In this document: positions 8,028-15,486 of the stretch, in pieces
Position numbering within the stretch: position 1 is the stretch's first letter
How the letters are laid out: every line of letters starts with the position of its first letter
Assembly (NCBI GenBank): GCA_963422745.1
Contig: OY730477.1
Span: forward strand, 2,604,001 to 2,668,000
From: G963422745 sp963422745
GTDB taxonomy: Bacteria > Actinomycetota > Acidimicrobiia > Acidimicrobiales > Aldehydirespiratoraceae
DNA length: 64,000 nucleotides
Direction of reading: 5' to 3'
Notes under the pieces: model-generated
What the model saw: the letters and a program-made list of their open reading frames with translations, nothing else
Databases searched by the model: none
Told to the model about the DNA's origin: nothing
Position numbers and translations under genes: made by a program

Positions 8028-8843
8028 TCACAGAGAAGCTGCCTTGGGTCGGCGTGCATTGTGTTGAGCGCCTTCGTGGGTTTCCCGGAGAAGACAGCCC
8101 GCTCCGGGAACAATCGGTGGGCGGCCCAGCTCGACGAGCATCTGCCACGCGGTCGCAACTGCCGCGCTCAGGACCGGGACACCCAAGCGATCTTCGACAA
8201 CTTGAATGGCCGCAAGCGAAGGCATCTGCACACACGCCGAAAGGACGACTGCGTCAACCCCGCGTGTGTCGACCAACGCGATGTGATCTACCAGGCGCAT
8301 AGGGTCTTGGGCCGCTACCTCCAAGTTGTCGGGAATCTCCAGCGCCAGGTAGTCCTGCACCGTGATCCCTTCTGCCTCAATGTAGCCGACGACAAGCTCG
8401 GTCAATGGCCGCATATACGGTGCGACGAGACTAATACGCCGGGTCTTCAAGGCCCGCAGGCCTTCAATAAGCGCACCCGCGCTGGTGACGACCGGGGCAG
8501 CGGCACCATTGTCGGCGGCGAGCTGGCGGAGACGCTCACTGGATTGGCGGTGATAGCCATGACCACTGGCCATGATCGCGACGAGACAGGCGTATCCCAG
8601 GATGTCCACCTGCGCGTCGGATAGCTCAAGAGCGCAACGGTCCGACGCTGCGTCCATGGCTGCCAACTCGTCGGTGCTCACTGTCTTCATGCGCATCCGC
8701 GACGAATGAAACGAGAACTCAACGTCGCCGGTGTGTTCGGCATGGCGACGCAACAAAGCGGGAATCTCAATCTCCATCGTCACGTTCGAGCTGGGAACGA
8801 TCTGCCCAATACGGTGGCGGATCCTCGGAGCAGACACCGTCAT
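8028..8843 (-). CDS. maleate cis-trans isomerase (NicE/MaiA-like)
   Basis: A 271-residue Asp/Glu racemase-superfamily protein that would convert maleate to fumarate. It opens with the substrate loop V-P-S-S-N-V-T-M-E (residues 16-24). The two catalytic cysteines are Cys86 in G-Y-A-C and Cys204 in L-S-A-C, 118 residues apart. As recalled, the same spacing is found in Pseudomonas putida (82/200) and Nocardia (76/194) maleate isomerases. The ATG at 8843 overlaps the stop of the hydrolase upstream by one base, so the two are coupled. In this locus it would finish a pathway in which ring cleavage yields maleate. Arylmalonate decarboxylase is a relative, but that enzyme has a different second-cysteine context. 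Confidence 0.85.
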   Translation of the reverse strand: MTVSAPRIRHRIGQIVPSSNVTMEIEIPALLRRHAEHTGDVEFSFHSSRMRMKTVSTDELAAMDAASDRCALELSDAQVDILGYACLVAIMASGHGYHRQSSERLRQLAADNGAAAPVVTSAGALIEGLRALKTRRISLVAPYMRPLTELVVGYIEAEGITVQDYLALEIPDNLEVAAQDPMRLVDHIALVDTRGVDAVVLSACVQMPSLAAIQVVEDRLGVPVLSAAVATAWQMLVELGRPPIVPGAGCLLRETHEGAQHNARRPKAASL

Positions 8844-9754
8844 CAGACCCCCACGATCGGATTGATGATGGTGCCGATGCCGTCAACGTGAGCCGTGATC
8901 GTGTCGCCAGGCCACATCCATTCCTGGGGATCCCGTCCGGCACCGACGCCTTCGGGCGTGCCGGTGGCGATCACATCACCAGGGTCGAGGGTCATACCTT
9001 CGCTGATGTCGGCGATCAGTTCCGGGATCTTGAAGTACATGTTCGCAGTGTTCGACGACTGCTTGGTCACCCCGTTCTTCGTGAGCCACAGATCAAGGTC
9101 GTGGGGATCTTCGATCTCATCGGCGGTCACGATCCACGGACCCATCGGGGCATAAGTGTCCTGGCCCTTGGAGACAATCCACTGGCCTGCACGGCGAGCG
9201 TCCCGGGCCGACACATCAACAAGCACCGTGTACCCGAACACGTGGCTCATAGCGTCCTTGATTGCCACTCTTTTGGCCCGCGACCCGATGATTACAGCCA
9301 ACTCCACCTCCCAGTCGAGCTGCTGTGTGAGTTCGGGGTTGTGTTCAATGGCAGCGCCCGTTCCGATCACGGCATTCGGAGGTTTGGTGAAGATGACGGG
9401 GCGGTCGGGCATGTCCTTCGCGGTGTCCAGCGAACGCGCCGACTCAGCGACATGTGCCGTGTAGTTGAGACCCACCCCCCAAATGTTCTTGCGAGGCGTA
9501 GGGATCGGTGCAAGCAGCGACACGTTGGAGAGCGGAACCGCCAACCCCGGCCTGTTGATCAAAGACCTGTCGGTCAACAACTCAGCTGTCGCAGCGACCA
9601 TGTGCGGCCCGAGATCAATGAAATCAAGCATGCTGGCCGGGTAGGCCAGACCAGCCTCTGTACCGAGCCGCTCAATGTCAACGGCGAGGCCATCGACAAG
9701 TGCAGCGAGTCGGGCTTCCCCCGTCGGGCTATGGCGAACCGTTGCGAGCTTCAT
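8843..9754 (-). CDS. fumarylacetoacetate hydrolase family protein, probable maleylpyruvate/fumarylpyruvate hydrolase
   Basis: A 303-residue FAH-family enzyme. The C-terminal metal-dependent domain shows I-W-G-V-G-L-N-Y-T-A-H-V-A-E-S, then P-V-I-F-T-K-P-P-N-A-V-I-G, the metal-binding D-W-E-V-E-L-A-V-I-I-G and the end T-G-T-P-E-G-V-G. Members hydrolyse 2,4-diketo acids between carbons 3 and 4. It sits directly between a gentisate-dioxygenase-like gene (4-base overlap) and maleate isomerase (1-base overlap). With no maleylpyruvate isomerase in the window, direct hydrolysis of maleylpyruvate to maleate plus pyruvate, followed by isomerisation, is the simplest reading. Family assignment is firm; substrate is inferred from context. 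Confidence 0.88.
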   Translation of the reverse strand: MKLATVRHSPTGEARLAALVDGLAVDIERLGTEAGLAYPASMLDFIDLGPHMVAATAELLTDRSLINRPGLAVPLSNVSLLAPIPTPRKNIWGVGLNYTAHVAESARSLDTAKDMPDRPVIFTKPPNAVIGTGAAIEHNPELTQQLDWEVELAVIIGSRAKRVAIKDAMSHVFGYTVLVDVSARDARRAGQWIVSKGQDTYAPMGPWIVTADEIEDPHDLDLWLTKNGVTKQSSNTANMYFKIPELIADISEGMTLDPGDVIATGTPEGVGAGRDPQEWMWPGDTITAHVDGIGTIINPIVGV

Positions 9755-10896
9755 CCGCTGACCTCCTGGTGCCCGTCATTGTCGAACAAGGTTTGTTCAC
9801 GCCAGAAAGCGAGCTTCTCAATCACCGGGAAGTCGTTGAAGCTGAACAGGCATGCATCATCGGTGCCAGAGGCATTAGCGTGCTCATGCCAGGACCACGA
9901 GGGCACGCAGAAGATGTCCTTCTCGGTCCAGTCGAAGCGTCTGCCTGCAATCACCGAGTAACCGGATCCCTTGGCGACCTGGTAGATGACGTTGCCCGTG
10001 TGACGGTGAGCGACAGTGGCCTCGCCCGGTCTCAGCATCTGCATGGATGCACCCATCGTGGCCATCACATGCCCACCACAATGAGGGTTCGTGAACCGCA
10101 TAATGACCCCGTCGTAAGGGTCGTCCAAACCTGCCGAAGCGGCTTGGTGGAGTGCCTCATAGGTCTCGTCCCACCCATATCGAAGCAGTGGCGAGTAGGC
10201 GTGATCCCACCGGTACTTCGTGGGCAGCAATCCAACAGAGCCGAACATTTTCGAGGAGTCGTTTTCCGGGTACTGCGTGGTCTGGTAATCATCGGGGTGA
10301 ATTTCGTACCAGTTGGCCTCAAGGGCGTTGGTCAGGGGTATGTCGAGACCGTCTTGCCAGAGACAAACTTCGCCGTCGGCTGCGACGCCGTGGTCGTGCC
10401 ACGTGCCATTCGGGGTGAGCACGAAATCCCTGGGGCCCAGGTCCACGTGATGACCGTCAACGATCGTGTAGCCACCTTTGCCCTCCATTATGAACCGCAG
10501 AGCGGACGCACCATGGCGGTGCCCCGGGGCACGCTCACCGGGGCGCATCACCTGAATGCCGCTGAACAACAAGCCACACGCAGCGCTGATTTCCTTGCGC
10601 TGCGGGTTGCGCAGGTACACGACCCGCCGGCCTGCGTCGGAGGGGCTCACCAAATCGAGCGCTCGGAGGGTGTGCCCTCGCAGTTCAGCCCACGGCCACA
10701 ACACCGGGATCGCGAATGCATGCGGCTCCCAAGGCTCTATGTCGTTCGCGACCTTCCAGAGCGCCCCGGTCTCAAGCCGGTCGAGCTCGGCGTAGTAGGC
10801 GTAGAGCTCGTCGTTGTCTTGAACGCGCGCCCGACCCAGTTGGGCATCGCGGTCACCCAGCTGGGCATCGCGGTCAACGGTCGCGTTAATAGTCAC
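9751..10896 (-). CDS. gentisate 1,2-dioxygenase-like bicupin dioxygenase
   Basis: A 381-residue Fe(II) ring-cleavage dioxygenase with two cupin domains. The first (about residues 115-170) has the metal motif G-H-R-H, then F-I-M-E-G-K-G-G-Y-T and W-H-D-H. The second (about 290-350) has A-H-R-H-T-G-N-V-I-Y and W-S-W-H-E-H. Gentisate, salicylate and 1-hydroxy-2-naphthoate dioxygenases share this layout; context with an FAH hydrolase and maleate isomerase favours gentisate or a close analogue, cleaved to maleylpyruvate. The N-terminus carries a perfect seven-residue duplication D-R-D-A-Q-L-G, from a 21-bp repeat at 10835-10876. It overlaps nitrilase and hydrolase genes by 4 bases each. Confidence 0.85.
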   Translation of the reverse strand: MTINATVDRDAQLGDRDAQLGRARVQDNDELYAYYAELDRLETGALWKVANDIEPWEPHAFAIPVLWPWAELRGHTLRALDLVSPSDAGRRVVYLRNPQRKEISAACGLLFSGIQVMRPGERAPGHRHGASALRFIMEGKGGYTIVDGHHVDLGPRDFVLTPNGTWHDHGVAADGEVCLWQDGLDIPLTNALEANWYEIHPDDYQTTQYPENDSSKMFGSVGLLPTKYRWDHAYSPLLRYGWDETYEALHQAASAGLDDPYDGVIMRFTNPHCGGHVMATMGASMQMLRPGEATVAHRHTGNVIYQVAKGSGYSVIAGRRFDWTEKDIFCVPSWSWHEHANASGTDDACLFSFNDFPVIEKLAFWREQTLFDNDGHQEVSG

Positions 10897-11954
10897 AACA
10901 GTGCCTCCTCTGGCTCCGCGAACTCGTCAGCATCAACTTCGGACAAGGTCATCGTCAGATCAATCGGACCGCAGAACGGTGCCTCGGGCCCTTTTGGAGT
11001 GCGGTCAACTCGGAATTCGAATATGTCGAACCGGTTGTAGTGGCCCGTGATGTTGTGCATCTGGGTTGGCTCTACGCAGCGCGCCAGGTCAATTTCGGCA
11101 TAGGCGATGCCTTCGTCGTCAACGATCGGTTGTTCGACTGGCGACCCGTCTGGTCCGACGATTCCGCTCCATGCAGATCGCTGGCGTTCGAACAACGCAC
11201 TGGCCTCGGGAACCGCGGATGACATCGCATCCTTGATCTGCGCAGACAGTGCCGAACACGCAGTGATGTTGAACAGCTTGCCTTCAAATGCATGGGCTGC
11301 GGACCTTGTCTGGATGGCTGTCGCCATGTCGTAGTCATCTGGAGCGGTCGGGAGGGCGATATACGCGGAGACGTGCACCAACTCGCCCTGTTCCAGCAGG
11401 GCGAACCGAGCGAGGGTGTTGGTGTTCTCGCCGCACGCCAGCACGCCGAGTGGCCCCACCGAGGTGTCGTGCACTACCAGGCTTGAGCCGTCACCTCCGG
11501 TCCAGGTCAGCTTTTCTGCCCAGGTGGGTACGAGTTTGCGGTGACGACCGATCAGGCGACCGGCGTCGTCGATCGTGAGCAGCGTGTTGAAGATTGTCCC
11601 GGCTCCAATCGGGGACCGTTCGTTAATTCCGACAACCACATTGGCGTTATGGCGTCTGGCGGCACCAGCGATCCGGCGCACCTGCGGCCCGGTAGCACTA
11701 ATGGACGCCGAGTGGAGCCGATGGAACCATTTACTTCCCTCAAGCGGGCTCATGATCCAGTTCCAATAGGGGTAACCCGCAACGAACACCTCGGGGAACG
11801 CCACCAATCGGGCTCCGTGGCGGGCTGCCTCGGCGATCAGGGCACAGGCCTTGTCGGCGGTCGCGTCGGGGTCGAGGAATACCGGTGCCGCCTGCACGGC
11901 GGCGGCAACGAAGGGCGCAGACGGGCTGCCGTTCGGATCTGAGTTCGTCGTCAC
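10893..11954 (-). CDS. nitrilase (carbon-nitrogen hydrolase, nitrilase branch)
   Basis: A 353-residue nitrilase-superfamily enzyme that would convert a nitrile to its acid and ammonia. The catalytic triad is visible: Glu55 in F-P-E-V-F, Lys140 in H-R-K-L-V-P-T and Cys174 in L-A-C-G-E-N-T-N. This cysteine context is that of nitrilases rather than omega-amidases. The start is placed at the GTG at 11954 because the family fold (A-A-A-V-Q-A-A-P) begins 16 residues later; the frame is open to 12107 but the added residues look non-coding. It is the first gene of the leftward operon and overlaps the dioxygenase gene by 4 bases. An aromatic or heteroaromatic nitrile feeding the pathway is a reasonable guess; an amidase role cannot be excluded. 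Confidence 0.85.
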   Translation of the reverse strand: MTTNSDPNGSPSAPFVAAAVQAAPVFLDPDATADKACALIAEAARHGARLVAFPEVFVAGYPYWNWIMSPLEGSKWFHRLHSASISATGPQVRRIAGAARRHNANVVVGINERSPIGAGTIFNTLLTIDDAGRLIGRHRKLVPTWAEKLTWTGGDGSSLVVHDTSVGPLGVLACGENTNTLARFALLEQGELVHVSAYIALPTAPDDYDMATAIQTRSAAHAFEGKLFNITACSALSAQIKDAMSSAVPEASALFERQRSAWSGIVGPDGSPVEQPIVDDEGIAYAEIDLARCVEPTQMHNITGHYNRFDIFEFRVDRTPKGPEAPFCGPIDLTMTLSEVDADEFAEPEEALL

Positions 11955-12259
11955 GCTGCCTCGAACGTTGCCAGGGCAGCGCCAGTGCGATCTGAACGAG
12001 CGCTTGTATCCATGCGTGTCAGACTCTAATGAACTTCTGTCGGTCCATGCAAGAACAGTTGAAAAATTTGTGTGATTGGAAGCCTGAGCCCCTTGAAAGG
12101 TCAGCACTGTGTTAGGCGCCGACAGGCCCGCTGTACAACTGTATCGAGCAAATTCTTAGGCTTTTCTTGGCAAGTATTGAGACTCTTGCGATCAGGAGCG
12201 AACCTTGGTAGAGCTGTCACGCTTCTACTGCGCTGGTATCGTCGAGATATCTTGTAATC

Positions 12260-12296
12260 TTGTCTTCCGCCGATATTACAGTATATGATCTGTAGC
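12260..12296 (+). promoter_or_regulatory. probable leaderless promoter with overlapping operator, catabolic rightward arm
   Basis: TTGTCT (12260-12265), an 18-base spacer and TATGAT (12284-12289) make a good sigma-70-like promoter. Seven bases after the -10 box comes the in-frame GTG at 12297, the arrangement of a leaderless actinobacterial transcript. An inverted repeat TACAG (12277-12281), 8 bases, CTGTA (12290-12294) covers the -10 box, a likely repressor site. The rest of the divergent interval 11955-12259 is A+T-richer and should hold the leftward promoter, which could not be placed with confidence. Confidence 0.5.
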
Positions 12297-13205
12297 GTGA
12301 TTGAGTGCTCCGACGTCCACCGAGTCGGCGAGCTAGACGCCCAAGGCCGCGCTACCGACCACGTAGAAGGCACCACTGCTACAACCCGCCACGTCGACGC
12401 GTTTGATGCGGTCCGGGCTACCGACCACGTGGGAGGCACCATTGCTTGGCGCGAAGCAGGCGAAGGGTCACCGGTTCTGTTCCTGCACGGCCTGGGAGGG
12501 ACGAGAACCTCATGGGGTCCTCAGCTCAGGGAGCTCTGCACAAGTTTTCGCTGCATCGCCTGGGACATGCCGGGATACGGAGATTCGAAACCGCTGATGC
12601 CGCTGACCTACGAGGGCATCGCCGATCGTCTCGTTGGGTTCCTTGACGAACTGTCGATCGAATGCGCCGACCTCGTGGGGCTGTCGTTCGGGGGGATGCA
12701 GGCACTGCATACCGCGATCCGTCATCCCGATCGAGTCCGGCGAATGGTGCTGGCCGATACCAGCCCCGCATTCGGTATGGACGGTACGACTGCCGCCGAG
12801 TGGATCCACGGTCGTCTTGTTCCAATCGATCAGGGTGGAACCCCGGCCGATGCTGCTGCTGAGATCGTGGACTCAATCACAGCTGTCACCCTCACGGGGC
12901 GGATCCGAGCCGAGATCCTGGGTTCGTTCGGCGAGATACCCGTTGACGGTTTCAGAGCCGCTGTACACTGCCTGCCCACGAACGACGTCAGGGACCGACT
13001 GGCTGGCATCGCCCACACCGCACTCGTGATCGTCGGCGAGTTGGACGAGGAGACGCCTGTCGACTACGCGACCGCGCTTGCCTCGGGCCTCCCTAACAGT
13101 GACCTCCAGGTACTTGACGGTGTCGGACACCTGACCCCGTCGGAGGATCCGGAACGTTTCAACGACCTGGTCGCCGATTTTCTCGGCGTCTCACCCCAAC
13201 AATAG
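12297..13205 (+). CDS. alpha/beta hydrolase, NicD-like candidate
   Basis: A 302-residue alpha/beta hydrolase. The fold starts G-G-T-I-A-W-R-E-A-G, with the oxyanion loop F-L-H-G-L-G-G, the nucleophile elbow G-L-S-F-G-G-M and the catalytic histidine in G-V-G-H-L-T-P. It resembles enol-lactonases and N-formylmaleamate deformylases. Two genes downstream lies a NicX-like dioxygenase whose product, N-formylmaleamate, is the substrate of NicD-type hydrolases, so that role is proposed. The start is uncertain: an ATG at 12285 falls inside the -10 box, GTG 12297 would be leaderless, and GTG 12429 would give a 258-residue protein close to NicD length. A 30-bp duplicated segment lies between these starts. 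Confidence 0.8.
   Translation: MIECSDVHRVGELDAQGRATDHVEGTTATTRHVDAFDAVRATDHVGGTIAWREAGEGSPVLFLHGLGGTRTSWGPQLRELCTSFRCIAWDMPGYGDSKPLMPLTYEGIADRLVGFLDELSIECADLVGLSFGGMQALHTAIRHPDRVRRMVLADTSPAFGMDGTTAAEWIHGRLVPIDQGGTPADAAAEIVDSITAVTLTGRIRAEILGSFGEIPVDGFRAAVHCLPTNDVRDRLAGIAHTALVIVGELDEETPVDYATALASGLPNSDLQVLDGVGHLTPSEDPERFNDLVADFLGVSPQQ
12351..12446. repeat. 30-bp direct repeat, 66 bp apart, in the hydrolase 5' end
   Basis: The segment 12351-12380 recurs at 12417-12446 with three changes. The spacing is 66 bases (22 codons), so the frame is kept and the protein shows A-T-D-H-V twice. The second copy leads straight into the conserved fold, suggesting the original 5' end was duplicated. Confidence 0.7.
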
Positions 13206-13215
13206 AGGTAACACC

Positions 13216-14388
13216 ATGACCGACATCCGAACGCCTGAACGAATGGCGATCGTGGAGAAGATGGCGGACATCGGGCCCGTCTTCGCCGAGAGGGCGCACC
13301 AACTTGACCGCGACGCAGCTTTCCCGTTCGAGAACTGGGAGGACCTCAAAGCGGCTGGCCTGCTCGGCATTGCGATACCTAAGAGCAGTGGTGGGCTCGG
13401 CGGTGACTTCGTGGGCTACGCGCTCGCTTCTGAGGAACTCGGGAGGCACTGCGCAACCACGGGGCTCACGTTCAATATGCACGTGGCCACGACGCTGCTC
13501 GTAGGGGAGATCTCCGGCCTGCTCAAACTCGAAGGAGAAGAAAAGGCCTTTCTGGACGCCCGGCGCGAACTGCTGTGGAACGGCGTAACCAGAAACCTTG
13601 AGATTCACAGCCAACCCTTCTCCGAGGGAGTCCAGGCAAGCGCTACCTCTGGCTACACCACTCGCGCCGAACCCGTCGACGGCGGCTTCCTGGTCACCGG
13701 CCGCAAGATCTTCGCCTCACTGGCTGGTGCCTGTACGTACCACAACGTCTTGTGCCAAGTCCCAGGTGAGGACCGGCTGCGGTTGCTGGGTGTTGCACAC
13801 GATGGGGACGGAGTCACCATTGAAGGCGAATGGGACGCATTGGGAATGCGAGGAACGGACTCACGCAACCTGGTGATGAAGCGGGCATTTGTGCCTGCCG
13901 AGCGCGAGTGGCTCCCACCCGGGGTTTACAACCGGTGCGCCGACCGTTTCCCGTACTTCTTCATGACGCTTTCGTTCACCTACCTAGGCCTGATGCGAGC
14001 CATTCTCGATTTCACCGAGAACTACCTCAAGGCCAGCGCCCGCCGAGACCACCTCATCAAGCAGCAGGGCTGGGCTGAGATGAACATCCGCTACGAACAG
14101 GCCCAGGCCCTTTGTTATCGGGTCCTCGCCGACGTCTGCGTTGACCCCTCCCCTAGCCAAGTCGCTCGAGCTCAGGCTTCTCTCGTAACCACCATGGAAG
14201 GCGCACCGGCCTTGGCGTCGGCCGCGATCCGGGTATGTGGAGGACGGTCAATGCTGCGTCCCAGCTTTATTGAACAGGCCTACCGCGACTCCAGGTGTGG
14301 AGCCGTGATGCTCCCCTGGAGCGTGGAAGTTTGCCTGGAACGACTCGGCAGAACGCGCCTGTACGGCACCGAGTCCGACGCGACATGA
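13216..14388 (+). CDS. acyl-CoA dehydrogenase-superfamily flavoprotein
   Basis: A 390-residue protein with the acyl-CoA dehydrogenase fold: an N-terminal helical domain (L-L-G-I-A-I-P and G-G-L-G-G-D-F), a middle beta domain (G-F-L-V-T-G-R-K-I-F-A-S-L) and a C-terminal helical domain. The C-terminal active-site stretch reads A-Y-R-D-S-R-C-G-A-V-M-L-P-W-S and lacks the usual E-G-T/S, so the ordinary catalytic glutamate region is altered. Such relatives may be flavin monooxygenases rather than dehydrogenases. AGAGGT lies upstream of the ATG, 10 bases after the hydrolase stop. The stop overlaps the NicX-like start (ATGA). Its place suggests it prepares the ring for cleavage, but the reaction is unknown. 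Confidence 0.82.
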   Translation: MTDIRTPERMAIVEKMADIGPVFAERAHQLDRDAAFPFENWEDLKAAGLLGIAIPKSSGGLGGDFVGYALASEELGRHCATTGLTFNMHVATTLLVGEISGLLKLEGEEKAFLDARRELLWNGVTRNLEIHSQPFSEGVQASATSGYTTRAEPVDGGFLVTGRKIFASLAGACTYHNVLCQVPGEDRLRLLGVAHDGDGVTIEGEWDALGMRGTDSRNLVMKRAFVPAEREWLPPGVYNRCADRFPYFFMTLSFTYLGLMRAILDFTENYLKASARRDHLIKQQGWAEMNIRYEQAQALCYRVLADVCVDPSPSQVARAQASLVTTMEGAPALASAAIRVCGGRSMLRPSFIEQAYRDSRCGAVMLPWSVEVCLERLGRTRLYGTESDAT

Positions 14389-15428
14389 CCCAGCGGGCCG
14401 AATGGCGTTGGGTTGACCGCTACGCCGAACAGTTCCGGGCGTGCGCACTGGAGCCCGACGAAGTCGCCGTCCTGCTGTATGAGGCCGCTAGCAGTCCGCT
14501 GATCGTGGAGACCGCTCGCCTCGCCCTTGAAATGGTGGGTGCGGCCGTGGCGGACGTCAGGATGCCGACACCGCCTAATCCTGGGCCGCTGCCGATCCGC
14601 TCCACTGGCGCGTCCCAGGCCCTCGCAGGTCACCGATCTGCTGTGGCCGCGTGTGCCACGGCAGACTTCGTTGTTGACTGCACGGCCGAAGGACTGCTCC
14701 ATGCGCCCGAGCTCGGCGACATCCTCAGAGGCGGTGCCCGGGTGCTGATGATCTCCGCTGAACACCCGGAGAACGTTGAGCGCTGGCCGCACGACCCTTC
14801 ACTCGCCGACCGCGTCGCTTACGGCGTACAGCTCCTCAAGGCAGCGTCGCTCATGACGATCACCTCCGCTGCCGGTACTGATCTTCACATTGACCTAGCT
14901 GGCGCCGTCCGCGCGGGATCCCACGGCTGGTGCAGCGAACCAGGCTCGATCGCCCACTGGCCCGGCGGCCTGGTGCTCGCATTCCCCGCAGCGGGCAAGG
15001 TCAACGGAACGGTGGTGCTGAGTTCCGGCGATATCAATCTCACGTTCAACGAGTACATCCGCGAACCCGTCGTGCTCAGGCTTGAGAACGACTACGTGGT
15101 TGCCATTGACGGCTCAGGGCACGACGCCGAGCTGATGCGTTCGTACCTGCAGGCATTCGGCGAACCAGAGGCGTATGCGATCAGCCACATCGGGTGGGGA
15201 ATGAACCCGGCGGCTCGCTGGGAGGCGCTCGCCATGTGGGACAAGTCGGACCTCAACGGCACCGAGTTGCGCGCCTTTGCGGGCAATGTCGTTTTCTCCA
15301 CAGGTGCCAACGAGGTCGCCGGTCGCTTCTGCAGAGGACATTTTGACATACCTATGCGCGGCTGCACGGTCGCACTTGACGGTGATGTAGTCGTTGACGC
15401 CGGGGTTCTCCGTTCCGACTTGGCCTGA
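14385..15428 (+). CDS. NicX-like 2,5-dihydroxypyridine 5,6-dioxygenase family protein
   Basis: A 347-residue protein of the NicX family, iron dioxygenases related in fold to M29 aminopeptidases. NicX (about 350 residues) opens 2,5-dihydroxypyridine to N-formylmaleamate. The candidate iron ligands are His268 in S-H-I-G-W-G and His319/Asp321 in G-H-F-D-I-P-M-R. From memory these match NicX His265, His318 and Asp320 in position and in the H-x-D pattern. The start at 14385 gives the family length and a 4-base overlap with the preceding gene; the frame is open upstream inside that gene. With the alpha/beta hydrolase here and the maleate isomerase across the divergent promoter, three of the four lower nicotinate steps are represented. 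Confidence 0.75.
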   Translation: MTQRAEWRWVDRYAEQFRACALEPDEVAVLLYEAASSPLIVETARLALEMVGAAVADVRMPTPPNPGPLPIRSTGASQALAGHRSAVAACATADFVVDCTAEGLLHAPELGDILRGGARVLMISAEHPENVERWPHDPSLADRVAYGVQLLKAASLMTITSAAGTDLHIDLAGAVRAGSHGWCSEPGSIAHWPGGLVLAFPAAGKVNGTVVLSSGDINLTFNEYIREPVVLRLENDYVVAIDGSGHDAELMRSYLQAFGEPEAYAISHIGWGMNPAARWEALAMWDKSDLNGTELRAFAGNVVFSTGANEVAGRFCRGHFDIPMRGCTVALDGDVVVDAGVLRSDLA

Positions 15429-15486
15429 TCCGATTTAGTCTGAGTCTGGCACGGTTGCGGGGAATTACACGGAGGATGCCAGGATC

